Shown here piece after piece: positions 35,101-45,300 of a stretch of 64,000 nt of DNA. The notes under the pieces are model-generated. The model saw only the letters and a list, made by a program, of their open reading frames with translations, was not told the DNA's origin and searched no databases. Source of the stretch: Bacteroidota bacterium (lineage in GTDB: Bacteria > Bacteroidota > Bacteroidia > Bacteroidales > JACABE01); assembly GCA_026391675.1 (NCBI GenBank), contig JAPLDQ010000046.1, positions 84,347-148,346 on the forward strand. The letters are read 5' to 3'. The translations under genes and the position numbers were made by a program. Positions within the stretch are counted from its first letter, which is position 1. Every line of letters begins with the position of its first letter.

Positions 35101-36048
35101 TACTCCTTTTCTGACATAAAAAGTCTTGTATCCTGAGGGTATACTCTTACTGTTATTGTAAATATCATAGGATATTATCCTGTAATTTATGGTATTATTG
35201 TATGCAAGAGATGGGATGTCTGCACTATAGGTGCTGTCACCTGTATTGGTCATTGCTATTGAATTGTCAGGCCCTCCATTGATATTATAAATCAATTGTA
35301 CATTTCCGATACCTGAGGAATCCCTGGAATAAGCCTGAACATTGAAAGGTCCTGTAAAATAAACACTATCCGTTAGTATCGGATTTTTAAAACTTAAAGT
35401 TGGGGGCATTAATTCATTATTAGAAGCCATTACATAAATGTCATCCAGCAACCAGCCATATCTGCCGGTACTGCCTGCTGCACCACTACCAAAATATTTA
35501 AAACGGATTTTTACATTGGCCTGATTGCCGGCTAAATTTGAAATATCAAACATTTCATTTTTCCACCATAAATTGGTAGGTTTGGTTGCAGTATCACCCG
35601 GCAGCCAATCAGTATAAGCACTTTCTGAAAATTTATAAAATCCACCACTCTGAATTAAAGTTCCGGTTCCACGATACTCATTCTGGGTCAAACCCACCCA
35701 GGTTGTACCACCATCGATGGAAACATCCAGAGAACCTCCATCATTAAATAATAATTTACATATCTGGGCAAACTGTAACATTACCTTTGCTTTACCTGTA
35801 GTACTAAAGGAATTGGTTGTTAAATAAACCGTGGTTCCGGTCTGTATTTTATTTGAATCAGCATAACTTCCTGAATTTTTAAGATTAGTTGTCAGTGCCC
35901 ACTGAATACCACCAACAGGATCTGTCGAACTTGTTACACTATCGCCAAAAGAGGGAGCTTCAAAGTTTTCGTGAAATGCCACAATAGTCTGAGCCGGCAG
36001 GTAAACTGAAAAGAATACTGCTACCAGCATTAAGATTAATTTTCTCAT
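23158..36048 (-). CDS. Giant T9SS-secreted multidomain beta-helix/CARDB protein (4296 residues)
   Basis: Signal peptide (1-20, ending YLPAQ), then MAM/anchor-J-like domain (20-215), Ig-like domain, GTGT-type jelly-roll module (320-505), CARDB (505-610), beta-helix 1 (615-1043), CARDB, beta-helix 2 (1153-1579), CARDB and a beta-sandwich to about 1845, two Ig_7-like domains (1966-2200 and 2317-2534) each carrying an inserted domain, the second discoidin-like, CARDB, beta-helix 3 (2646-3069), CARDB, beta-helix 4 (3183-3607), CARDB, MAM-like domain (3719-3899), two CARDB, PKD-like (4123-4200) and a type A T9SS sorting domain (4216-4296, ending KKMVVNK). Each beta-helix is Tyr/Asn-rich and ends with DDIDG...IGADE, as in choice-of-anchor Q proteins. 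Likely a cell-surface or secreted adhesin/scaffold; no catalytic motif recognised. Strong paralog of the next gene. Confidence 0.9.
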   Translation of the reverse strand: MRKLILMLVAVFFSVYLPAQTIVAFHENFEAPSFGDSVTSSTDPVGGIQWALTTNLKNSGSYADSNKIQTGTTVYLTTNSFSTTGKAKVMLQFAQICKLLFNDGGSLDVSIDGGTTWVGLTQNEYRGTGTLIQSGGFYKFSESAYTDWLPGDTATKPTNLWWKNEMFDISNLAGNQANVKIRFKYFGSGAAGSTGRYGWLLDDIYVMASNNELMPPTLSFKNPILTDSVYFTGPFNVQAYSRDSSGIGNVQLIYNINGGPDNSIAMTNTGDSTYSADIPSLAYNNTINYRIISYDIYNNSKSIPSGYKTFYVRKGVPTVIVGTGTTTGNLSPVYVAAAADANLFSYNAFVIEKTELNTGGTIESLAFNKSDANGYNLSNATLRIYIKGIGTSTAAPTTYAGYVTAFNGATKVYENLAQNLNTAAGWQTFLCNAGSYNVTGAENIMVFVEWFRPGNATGAIPFYYNTAAGKSSIFYGTGAIPSTANTTGQRANVKLNFQSSNAAIDATVFNFASPTSPMAANQIVPVSVSVKNLGTTPLTSVNVHWMVDGQYQGMVAWPGGNLQQDFVSSPFTLGNVNLSIGPHILRAWTESPNGVPDQQTANDTMTYNVFACANMSGTFTVGTTSSNFPTLNDVYTALNNCGISGPVTFKLASGTYLQQLVFPLFNNVSAVNTITFESATGNPNDVIFQYSSTAAADNYVLRFDASNYIKVRNMTFKNLGTTYGQVIEFTNGASYNTLEGCKVQAQIGATSSTVRGITNSTTTFEHYNKIKNNEIIGGYYGVYFYGTSATKEKGNVFEGNTIKDFYYYGLYMYYQDTNSAIRNYINNSAASGVVYAFYSYYCDNSTYLRNKIIVNGSSTAYCMYMYYNNTAGTGTSLVANNWVSQSVGTAVYGIYNTSSKNIRYFYNSLNILGGTTTYYAFYSSGATGLQLKNNIFVNKGGGYSLYAATGQIDSSNYNNFYSSGTNLAYWGVACTSLAALQTASGKDQNSMNIDPQYTSVSDLHINNFSLINMGNPVPVVTDDIDGETRSTTPTIGSDEILIPTNDAGLFKINNPTASISTLNQNIKVTVKHIGSTALTSATIRYSVNGVLQTPAYNWTGNLAQFAQDSVVIGNFTFNLGINTLKVWTEMPNNVTDVFNSNDTLKLTIVACSGPMSGNYTIGGTGANFASFSDAILILKNCGVNAPVVFNVNPGSYTEQFIIPAIPGISPTNTVTFKAANNDSSSVIIDAGSGALGNFVAKFDAAQYITISKMTLKNEVATGRVIDISNGSSYITITNCVLKSQVGATSSTAIPVYSLNASLENYLTIKNNQIIGGYYGIYMYGVSTTSRETGNIIQNNVIKDFYYYGMYLYYMDGITVKGNIIQNATTSGVVYAMYSYYSEGGTYVKNDFRISSSSTNYIMYFSTNTTTAAPTLVANNFVSQSVGTGGVYAIYNVGSNNMNYYNNSINVKNGSTSSYACYVSSGTGNNFVNNNFINTGGGYAYYVSSATYVNISNYNNIYSTGANYAYWGSACANLAALKTLSGKDQNSISTDPMFFGINDLHTDNVALFAKGTTVAGVTDDIDGQTRPALPCIGADEFIVLPYDAKLKSLYTFGKLPLNGGAPHQVKSIIRNVGANTLTNLNVTLNITGANTFTNVKTTTLTPGAEDTISFDNFTPATLGLNNVKISIPLDSNMADNVLNYRQEITDSIYAYADTTAPNTYLGFNTGSGLFLAKYFINGSKLISKVGAYITNSNTIGQRLYAVILNSNGVLIDTSYSKIITASDTNSWVTFNMLNPSASSTVNNFVYVGFAQTVGSSGYYPLGCQKEVPTRRGAFYYTTTMTGGLSNLTETTQFGRFMIQATLAPPAHKDASVVQIVTPNTGCNLSNEIVSIKILDAGQDTIYGGQNTLMAYYALKTSANTLVNIVSQQVTDTILPAQNKLFTFTTPLNMPAAVPDSSYKLISWVNLQNDPYPSNDSLTKTVKSVFTPPAPVVNSPVNIIFGNSTTLTAISSDTVNWFAHLTDTAAFATGPSYTTPLLTDTTTYWVAAGHSAGSSAYVGEVAPLSTAGTGGGLTTYVNFDAISNCIVKSVDIFPYGTGAGTVTIELRTSTGTPIMSQTFNVTGTTSPLSPAQTCVLNFPVTAGTSYRLGINSWTGGVTNLYRDLTGTYPYTIPNVLSITGTSLAPYFYFFYHWNVSWGTGSGGCYSAKVPIKVNVSPGRDATVTKILSPNDGCGLMNQSVQIKIKNRGNLAILSSQNSLTAYYGIKQNNNIVNVVSEAVALNINGGDSTLFTFATPVSLPTVSADSNYTLIAWTNLIGDLNINNDTTTRVVKSKYTPPTPILATQTIAYGSTATFNYPSNDSIYWFANAADTIPLASGSQFTTPNLYDTTTYYVNASSSSGTGTNIGLLAVSTHSGGGASASGYGPELYNDGNIPVYGTTGTYLWGWVTTNGWIEYTWTTPKTFTMVKFFKDNRPMTTCTFEYWNGSAYVSFYNYNSAVIDDSVIFPPVTATKLRFNTIAGASNPNFREIQVFNTAVGCTSPKAPVTVIVTGIPALDIAVTAIPEPLNTVVTGALTPVKVKLTNWGSSTVTSAILNWSVNGLVQTSVPWSGTLTSGQSTSTITLGSYTFASGLSTIKAWSSLPNAQADMYPLNDTTKKSVMGCLTGTFTIGVGKNFPNFTAALNALDSVGVCGNVVFLVDSGVYNERLFIYPIAGAGPNSTITFTSASGDSTKVVLHYTLGSAAWAMKFIGGSYYKFNKMTLSVSGSNTWSRIMELANGANHNEISNCRIEGIPTTTTTNYELIYASGAGIDDNSFINNLFLNGGYGIYLYGSSTTSLQKRNKIIGNTFKDFYYYGIYPGYQDTLTVSGNTVMNASTSATVYGLYSYYNSNSIFTKNKIIATGTGTNYCMYMYYNNSVSGSSLVANNFVSQSIGTAVYGIYSYYSNNMNYYNNSVNVTGGSSSYYSCYMYYGTGNNVVNNIFSNTGTGYAYYVSVATSINISNYNDFYTNGTTLAYWGAACANLAALKTASTKDNNSLSVNPNFFSVSDLHLVNFDLDGKATPLSSVPDDIDGTLRNTTIPDIGADEFVLPNNDAGAVAVILPTNPTTTGIQPVKVSIKNYGVLNLTSASIRWSVNGVTQPNYAWSNNIASGSLDTVVIGNYNFTAGAANFKVWTSLPNGVADQLNMNDTMYTTIIACSGPLSGNYTIGPGTGSNFQTINNAIQVLTYCGVSAPVTFNIQSGTYNEQLLIPAIPGASAVNTITFKSLTNDSTAVIVNYNPTSSTANYVVKLNAADYIKFKYMSFTNSTAGLGRVVELANGASYNEFSNNIIQTALSTTSTSCPVYSYNTIDEKNIIANNVISGGYYGVYFYGVSTSSKEKGNMILNNVIKDFYYYGLYLYYQDSVTAIGNTIRNSAASATVYGFYSYYCDNMNYQKNKILLDNTGTTYAMYIYYNNSSSGSGLVANNFITQSASATVYGVYHYYTNNDKFYNNSINTLGGATYYSIYMYYGSNNILRNNNVVNYGGGYAIYSSVATSISASNYNNFYTTGATLGYWAGAAANLAAWKTMSGKDTNSVSLDPMYISAFDLHLYLPMLNNLGMPVAEVTDDIDGQARSATTPDIGADEYSPLQYDLTTRAILSPVIPYSQTGGNIQIKCLIKNYGADSVGNFNVVFKAGNAAAVVQTYPAYLLSNKADTVTFTTQMPVTAGPFEIKVYTDLTNDGNHLNDTLKMNYFGEYIKGVPYSENFDNTTNEWFSVENGSLWEKGVPTASVINAAHSAPNVWATKLNGNYTNSNTSYLYTPIFDNTVFRADTLKFWHWVDAELNKDGGRIEYSDNGGSTWTTMGQITPVDTNATYWYNSTTANMWTGTGAGWKQSKYRVYNLPTMGNTIQFRFVFSSDAANVNNGWAIDDFELTLVPIAQDGGVTSIVSPASISLVGDLVPVTVNIKNFGTAALTNVPVRYQVGTGAIVTGTYPGPLAPGASANYTFTQPYQVANVNYSICAYTEIFGDIYLQNDKYCKTVTVNPAQKDVGVTLLVQPSGYVSQNSSVTIKVRIRNYGTLTQTSIPVYYQRGAQIPVGETWTGTLLAGDSTDYSFTQQLIIPIGTSVSFMSWTQLPNDAYPFNDTISKSIPICSVAAAGTITGPVIVTPGSTQTYTVPTISNAISYNWVLTPASAGTITGSGTSISVTFSPTFSSASLSVNGVGTVCSGTVSSISIGIIGVDEYDANSLWLGQNIPNPTAGATNIEYNLPSAGDIRFVVMNLFGQKVYETENYASAGKHLINLNVKDLAAGIYYYTVEFKDKRLVKKMVVNK

Positions 36049-36170
36049 GATGTAATGGTTTGTTTTATAATTATTTATGTTTAGTTAATAAATTTTAATC
36101 CAATAAAATAAAGCAATCCTTTTTTAGATGCTCAATTCTAATATATAAATCGTAAATTTTATATTATATA

Positions 36171-36198
36171 TATAGACGCAAAAAACTAAAAAAGGTTG
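36171..36198 (-). promoter_or_regulatory. Conserved upstream element of the giant cargo gene (copy 1)
   Basis: A 28-bp sequence (minus strand CAACCTTTTTTAGTTTTTTG then CGTCTATA) is identical to that at 50569-50596 upstream of the paralog and lies at nearly the same distance (122 bases) from the start codon, while most sequence between is diverged. A second conserved block of about 40 bases abuts the start codon (36049-36088). Promoter or leader control element is likely. Confidence 0.5.
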
Positions 36199-36337
36199 TA
36201 ATATTTTAGTAAAATTATTAACAATTATTAACAATTTTCACAAAGTTACAATAATAAATAAGAAATTAAATAATAATTTTTAAAAAATTAGCCTTTTTAA
36301 AATTGATTATATTGCTTTTTTAATAAACATAAAAAAA

Positions 36338-36360
36338 GGCTGCCAGATAATCTGACAGCC
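36338..36360 (-). terminator. Intrinsic terminator after the second giant cargo gene
   Basis: GGCTGCCAGA (36338-36347) pairs with TCTGACAGCC (36351-36360) with one mismatch and a 3-base loop; on the minus strand it is followed by seven T. It lies 27 bases after the stop of the 4686-residue gene. Confidence 0.85.
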
Positions 36361-36386
36361 CTTTATAATTTAAAATCTGTTTATTT

Positions 36387-39300
36387 TTATTTATTAACAA
36401 CCATCTTTTTAACCAGACGTTTGTCTTTAAATTCGATAGAATAATAATAAACACCGGCAGCTAAATCTTTCACATTCATATTAATAAGATGTTTACCGGC
36501 TGAAGCATAATTTTCAGTTTCGTAAACTTTCTGACCGAAAAGATTCATTACAACAAACCTGATATCACCGGCCGTTGGCAGGTTATATTCAATTTTTGTT
36601 ATTCCGTATGTTGGATTAGGCATATTCTGACCCATCCATAAACTGTTGGCATCATATTCTTCCACTCCAACACCAATTGCAATATTATTCAATGTGGATG
36701 CTGAACCTGAACATGCAGCACTTACTCCATTTACAGATAAACTGGCTGTACCCGGAGTTGAACTAAAGAGAATACTTATTGTGGTTCCTGTTCCTGTTAT
36801 AGTACCTGCTGAACTTGGTGTTAATACCCAATTGTAGGAAGTCGCATTCGAAATGACAGGAACTGAATAAGTTTGAGTAGAACCAGGAACTACCGAAATA
36901 GGTCCGGTTATAGTACCAGCTAAAGCCACATTACAAATAGGTATGGATTTAGAAATGGTGTCATTAAACGGATATGCATCATTCGGCAATTTTGTCCATG
37001 ACATGAAAGAAACAGATGTTCCGATAGGTATTGACATTTGTTGCGTAAATGTGTAATATGCAGTATCTCCGGCTACCAGGTTACCTGTCCAGGTTTCACC
37101 CACAGGAGTCTGATTTCCACGTTGGTAATACACAGGTATTGAGGTTTGTGTAAGTGTTCCATAGTTCTTGATCTGAACTTTTACAGTTACATTTGAATTC
37201 TGACTCACATATCCACTTGGTTGAACAAGCTGTGTAACACCAACATCTTTTTGTGCCGGATTAACGGTTACATTCTTGCAGGTCTTATCATTCTGGGTAT
37301 AAATATCACCAAATATTTCAGTGTAAGCACATAAAGTATAATTTACATTAGCTACCTGATAAGATTGTGTAAATGTATAGTTAGCTGAAGCTCCCGGTAC
37401 TAATGGCCCCGGATAAGTTCCGGTAACAATAGCTCCAGTTCCAACCTGGTATCTGACAGGGATATTGGTTAAGGTATCCGTTCCAAAATTCTTGATAATT
37501 ACGGTTACCGGAACTAAATCCCCAACCAGTGATGTAGATGTTGGAGAAATGATAGAAGTTACACCACCATCCTTTGCAATAGGCACCAGCGTTAATTCAA
37601 AGTCATCAATTGCCCAGCCATTATTGGTATTGGTAGCATCAGATGTAAATACAAATTTAAATTGTATTGTATTTCCGATCGTTGGTAAATTGTAAACCCG
37701 GTATTTTGATAATTGCCAGCCGGTACCATTACCTGTCCACATATTGGCAGTAGTACTGTTATACCAGTTGGTTGCATTGGTATCAGCAGGTGTTGTATGA
37801 CCTAATACAGTCCATGTTGCACCACCATCATCAGAATACTCAATATGTCCGCCATCTTTATTCAACTCTGCATCAACCCAGTGCCAGAATTTCAGTGTAT
37901 CTGCCCTGAATACAGTATTGTCAAAAATTGGTGTATACAAAACACTTGTATTATTATTGGTATAATTTGCATTCAGCTTGGTTTTCCATACATTAGGCGC
38001 ACTATGAGCGGTATTAATAACAGAAGACGTTGGTATACCTTTTTCCCATAGCGTATTTGCTTCAACAGAGAACCATTCATTGTTGGTATTATCGAAGTTT
38101 TCTGAATAAGGAACTGATTTCAGATATTCACCAAAATAATTCATTTTCAGCGTATCATTTGAATGATTTCCGTCATTGGCTAAATCGGTGTATACCTTAA
38201 TTTCAATAGGACCTGCAGTAACCGGCATTTGTGTTGTAAAGGTAATAGTATCAGCTGCATTTGAGAGCAAAAAGGCAGGATGATTTTGTACTACAGCAGC
38301 TGCATTACCAGCTTTATAGGCAACGTTGAAATTGGCTACACTATCAGCACCATAATTCTTAATCAGACATTTGATCTGAATATTCGATCCTGTCTGTGAA
38401 TAAGGAATTGATGGTGAAATAATGGCCTTTGTAGTCAGGTCAAATTGTAACGGACTGTACTCATCAGCACCAATATCAGGTGTAGTAGCATTTCTGGTCT
38501 GACCATCAATATCATCCGTAACTTCAGCTACCGGAGTTCCGATATTATTAAGCATAGGAAGGTAGAGATGCAGGTCAGTAGGTGAAGTATAAACCGGATC
38601 AAGGGAAATGGAATTGGCATCCATTCCACTTGTAGTTTTCCAGGCAGCTAAGTTTGCACAGGCAGCTCCCCAGTAACCTAATGTTCCGCCAGTTGTATAT
38701 AAATTATTATAATTACTAGAACTGATGGAAGTTGATACGGAAGAATAAATTGCATATCCACCGCCATAGTTAACTATGGTATTATTGCGCAATACATTGC
38801 TTGTTCCGTAATACATGTATATACTGTAATAGGTTGAGCCACCCAGCGTATTGATAGAATTGTTATAGAATTTATCATTATTGGTATAGTAATGATATAC
38901 ACCATAAACTGTTGCACTGGCAGTTTGGGTAATGAAGTTATTGGCAACAAGTCCATTTCCACCTGATGAATTATTGTAGTACAAATACATAGCATAAGTT
39001 GTACTTGAATTATCAAATAAAAGTTTGTTCTTTACATAATTAAAATTATCTGAATAATAAGAGTACATACCGTAAACAACGCCTGAAGCAGCACTGTTGC
39101 GAACTGTATTTCCTATAACTGAAATACTATCCTGATAATACAAATACAAGCCATAATAATAGAAATCCTTAATGAGGTTATTTTTAATAATATTTGATCT
39201 TTCTTTAGAAGCAGTACTAACACCATATAAATAGATTCCATAATAACCACCGGAAATAACGTTATTCGCTATAATATTCCTTTCATCAATAGTATTATAG

Positions 39301-42300
39301 GAATAAATAGTGGATGAAGTAGATGTCGTTGAAAATGGGGTCTGAATAACATTATTTGAAAATTCATTATTACTTGCACCATTTGCAAATTCAACCACTC
39401 TTCCCAGACCGGTCTGATTATTATTCAGGGTGAGGTATTTAAATTTAACATAATTGGCACCACTTAATTTTACAACATAATTAGCTGTAGCTGACGTTGG
39501 GCCAAAGTTAATGATTACAGTTGAACTGTCATTATTCTGCGATTTAAATGTAACGGTATTAATTGCAGATGCTCCGGGAATTACAGGTATTAATAATTGT
39601 TCATTATAGGTTCCCGGTTGAATATTAAATGTTACAGGTGCTGAAATACCGCAGTAACTCAGTGACTGAACAGCATTGCTAATTGTCTGGAAATTAGTTC
39701 CGGTACCACTACCTATAGTATAAGTTCCTGATAACGGACCTGAACAAGCAACGATAGTAGCATATAATGTATCATTAATATTCAGCTGGTCAGCAACACC
39801 GTTTGGAAGGCTTGTCCAGACTTTAAAGTTTGAAGCGCCTGCTGCAAAATTATAGTTTCCGATTACAACAGAATCAAGGCTACCGGAAGTTATATTATTA
39901 GACCACCCATAACTAGGTTGAGCTACGCCATTAACGCTCCATTGGATAGAAACAGAAGTAAGATTTAAAACACCAAAATCTTTAATGGATACCTTAACCG
40001 GTTGTATACCTGTAGTTGTAGGATTTGTTGGTAATATTAAAGCAACTGCACCTGCATCATTATTAGGCAATACAAATTCATCAGCTCCAATATCAGGAGT
40101 TGTAGCATTTCTGATACTATCATCAATATCATCAGGTACCAATGCCAGTGGTGTTCCTTTTCCGTCCAGATCAAAACTTACCAGATGCAAATCACTTACC
40201 GAAAAGAAAGGAGGAAGTACTGAAAGTGAATTGGTATCTTTTGCACTGGCTGTTTTTAATGTAGCTAAATTCGGACAGGTAGTACCACCCCAATAGGCCA
40301 GAGAACCACCGTTGGTATAGAAATTATTATAATTACTCCTGTTGATACTTGTAGCAACTGAAACATAATAAGCATAGCCTGTTCCTGTATTGGAGAATAT
40401 ATTATTTACTACATTATTTCCAGTACCGTAATACATATAACATGCATAATACGTTGAAGAACCAGCTGTAATATTAATAGAATTATTATAATAGTTCATG
40501 TTGTTGGAATAATAACTATATAAACCATAAACTGCTGTTCCATTTGATTGTGAAACAAAGTTATTGGCAACCAGACTGCTTCCTGAAGCACTGTTGTTGT
40601 AATACATATACATACAATATGCTGTGGATGATCCGGTTACATTTAATTTATTCTTGGTAAATATACTTTTATCAACATAATTAGAATATAAACAATAAAC
40701 CACACCTGAAGAAGGAGAATTGGTCATATAGTTCTTGGTTACCGTAATACTGTCATTATAATACATATAAAATCCGTAATAGTAGAAATTATTAATGGTA
40801 TTATTGCTGAAAATATTTCCGATTTTCTTTGCTGTTGATGCACCATACCAATAGATTCCATAATAACCACCTGAAATGGTATTATTCAGGAACTGATTGT
40901 AATTATCAGAAGCTGAACTGGTACTGTTGATAGCTCTATTGGTTGATGAAGTATTATTAGGTTGACTTATGATATTTCCATTGAAAATATTATAAGTAGA
41001 ACCTCCTGAAACTTCAACTGCAGCTACCACATTGGCTGTTGCTAAAAGTGTCATTTTCTCAAACCTTATATAACTGGCTCCGTTTAATTTTACAATAGCA
41101 GCAGCTGATGCATTTGTAGTAAGAATAACTGAAGTATTAATCCCGTTTTGTGAACGGAAAGTTACTGTTGCATTAGGTCCTGCAGTTGGAATATTATTGA
41201 TGGTTAATGCTTCATTATAAGTACCCGGTAAAACATCAAAAATTACATTACCACAAAGACCAACAGCATTTATTGTATTTAACGCTGATGTAAAAGTCGG
41301 GAATGTTCCGCTTGTACCAATGGTAAAAGTTCCTGCCATGCAACCAAGCACAACAGCAGATGCAGTATCATTTGCAGGATACATATCTGTTTGTGCGTTA
41401 GGTGCAGATGACCATGCTTTAATTGTACTTGGACCACCGGCAAATGAATAATTACCCAATGAAACTATCATACTTTGACCTGTAGTTAAGTTCAAGCCTG
41501 TTAGAGGAACATTAGGCTGCGATACTCCGTTAACCGACCATTTAACAGTTGCAGAAGTTACCGTAGTTGTACCATAATTATACAGTTTTGCTTTTACTGG
41601 CAATGGAGTTCCGGTAGCAATAGTTCCAAGAGGCTGAGTTATATTTGAAATGGCAATATCCAAAGCAGGAAGATTTCCAACAGTTACAATAACAGGTGTT
41701 TTTGGACTACCACATCCAGGTGTGTTTCCCTGTATTTTAATGTTAGGCCGTTGACTATAAGTTGTACCAGTTCCATAAGCACAAACACCACCACCATCAG
41801 AATGATAATTAATGCATGATACAAATGAAGTTGCAGTTTGGTTAACAACACCACAGGTAGTATAACCATTCGGATAATTGTCGAAACAATTTTCGATTAC
41901 AATATTATCAACACCATTCCATTGGAAAGGAGTAGTAAAATTATAGGTATTCCAACTACCACCGGTTGGCATTAAGGATGAATTGCTGTAAACCTGGGTT
42001 AAACCTGTTACAAATGATGTAGACATTGCTGTTAATGATGTATGACCAATAGAAACAGTATAATTAATTAATGATGTTCCCGGAGGAGAAACTACATCAA
42101 AGGCAATAGAATTGATAGGTCCAGCCTGTATACCGACAGCATTCAGTTCAGCTTTTGTAATTAAATACTGTTCTTTAGAACCATTATAATATTGGCCATA
42201 AGGTGTTGGATATCCGGTTGTTGTATTCACAACATTACCAGTACCAATTATTCCGGTATTTTGGAAAGATGTATTGGCTGCAACATAGAATGTATCAGTA

Positions 42301-45300
42301 GTATATAAAATTGGTGTAATAAAAGGAGAACCCTGACCGATTACTGAATCACTTGCTATTGTTTTATACCATTTTAATGGACTGGGTGAGGTTGCAGTTA
42401 ATGATGCAGTATTGGCAAAATTTATACTTACATTTGTTGCTGTAGGAGCAGGTGGAGTATACTTAGAGGTTACAGCTTTAATACAAGTATCATTATGGAT
42501 ATTCAAATCATTCCACAGATTAACCCAGCTAACAAGCGTATAGTTGGAGTCAATAAGAGTTGTTGCTAAAGTTAACGGAGTGGTAAATGAAAAGAGGATT
42601 GAATCTCCTGCATTAATTGTGTTTGGTACTGTTTGGTTAACCACATTAATGAGGTTGTTATTCAATTTTAAACCATAATATGCTGTAAGTAAATTCGAAC
42701 TGCCTAAAATTGTTAAATTGCCATTATTTTTAATCTTAATCTGAACTATCTGATTACTTAAACCGCAACCTGAACTTGGATTGATAATACTTTTAACAGT
42801 TGCATCGCTACCGGGAGCTACATTAACTTTAACCGGTATTTTAGCACTTGCACAACTGCTGTTTGAACCACTTACTGAAGGAGCAAATACCTGTATTTCA
42901 TTGAAATTTGGGTTTGAACTTCCGCCAATATTGTAAAATCTTAATTTAGTAGCAGTTACAGCAGGGAATGTGACACTATCCTGAATTGCAGTATTATTAT
43001 ACGTATAAAAATCTACATAAGCACTTCCGTTCCAATATTGGAAAGTACATGTATACATCGGTCTGTTATCTTTATAAAATACAACTTTATTAAAAGTTTG
43101 TGCAGTTGTCCATGTATACTCAATCCAGCCACCACTGGTTGTCCATCCCCAGGTTCCACCTCCGGTTGCCGGATAAGCAGGTATATACCCATCGTTATAT
43201 AATTGAGGTCCATAAGTAGTTGTTCCTCCTCCACTATGTGAAGATACTGCTAACAAACCGACATTTCCAGATGAGCCACTTGATAGCGTTGCCGGATTAA
43301 CAGCACTAACCCAATATGTAGTTGTATCCGTTAATACCGGGGTTGTATAAGTTGCTCCAGTATAAAAGGCCACAGTATCTGCCAGATTTGCATACCATCT
43401 GACGGAATCAGTTGATACTGCTGTTAATGATGTAGATGTACCAAAATTAATATTAACCGGTGTTGTCACAAATGGTGGTTGAGGGATATGTCTGGATATT
43501 ACAGTTTTAGATAGTGTATCATTTAAATGATTGATATCTGCCGCAAAATTAGTCCAGGCAACAAGTTTATAACTGGAATCAACTAAATTGTTTGCCGGTA
43601 AATTAATTGGTGTGGTAAAGGTAAAATAGACAGAATCGAATGCTTTTATAGTATCGGTTACAAGTTGGGTAACAGTATTGATAATAGTATTACCAACTTT
43701 TAATCCATAAGTTGCGCTTAACAAATTCTGGCTGCCAATTACTGCAATATTACCTTTGTTTTTAATTTTTAGTTTTACTGTTTGATTTGTCAGATTACAT
43801 CCTGAATTTGGCGTAATGATATCTGAAACTGCAGGATCACTACCATTAACGATATGAATGACAACCGGTACTTTTGGACTATAGCATCCACCGCTTCCTG
43901 AGCCTGTAACTACTGCCCAGTGATACCAGAAATAATAATATGGTGTTAGTGATGGACTGGTAATACTCAATACTCCGGGAATTGTATAAGGATAATTACC
44001 TGTTAAATCTCTGTAAAGATTGGTAACACCACCTGTCCATGCTGTAGCAGATAAACGATAACTTGTTCCTGCTGTTAACGGGAAGTTTAATAATGCCGTT
44101 TGTGCCGGACTTAAAGGAGAGGTTGTACCGGTACAATTAATAGTAGCTGATGTTATTGCAACACCAGCTGAGGTTTGCAATTGTATGGTAACAGTACCAG
44201 CACCGGTTCCATATGGGAACATATCAACAGATTTCAGTGTGCAGTTTGTCAAAGCTGTAAAATTCAGATAAGTACCTATTCCTCCACCTGTACCGGCAGT
44301 AGATAATGGAGCTATTTCACCAACATAATAGGTAACCAGACTCGGATGTCCGGTAGCAGCATAAATAGTTGTATCCCCAGGATAAATCGGTGTTGTATAG
44401 GATGGTCCTGTAGCAACAGGAACGGTATCTGTTACCTTACTATACCAGTTCACAGTATCGGTTGCAATTGCATTCAACACAACATTAGATCCATAACCTA
44501 TGGTTATAGGGCTGTTTACAACTGGAGATGTTGGAGTAAATCTTGATACCACAATTTTACTTGTTGTATCATTTTGAGGATAAGCATCATTTGTTAATTT
44601 AACCCAGCTTACCAGTGTATAGCTTGAATCATTTGTAGCTGTTGGTGGGATACTTATGGGTGTAGAAAAACTAAATAATTTAGTTAAAGTAGGCAGAATA
44701 GTATCTGTAACCTGTTGTGTTACTATATTATATAATGTATTTGTAGATGATTTTAATGCATAAGATGCCGTTAAAGTATTTAGTGGACCAAAAATGGTAT
44801 CCATACCGGCATTCAGAATGTTGATTTTTACAGTTTCATTGGATAAACCACAACTGGAAGAAGGAGCAACAATTTGCTGAACAGTAGCATCTTTTGCTGC
44901 AGGCAATCTTAAATTAGCCATAATCATAAACCTTCCGAACTGGTTGGTTTCAGTTAAACTGCCACCGTTTAAATTAGTAGTATAATAAAAAACTGCTCTT
45001 CTGGTATATTGTTCTGCCTGGCATCCCAATGGATAATATCCGCTTGACCCAACCGTCTGCGCAAAACCTACATAAACATTACTGTTAACGGTTAAACTGG
45101 ACGAAGGATTCAGCATATTGAAAGTTACCCAGGTATTGGTATCACTGGCTGTTATAATTTTATTTGCTGAAGAATCAACAATAGCACCATATTGATTTAA
45201 TACCACAGCACGTAATGTCTGACCAATAGTATTGGAATTGGTAATATATGCACTCACACCGGAAATCAGTCTTGAACCATTAACAAAATATTTAGCTAAA

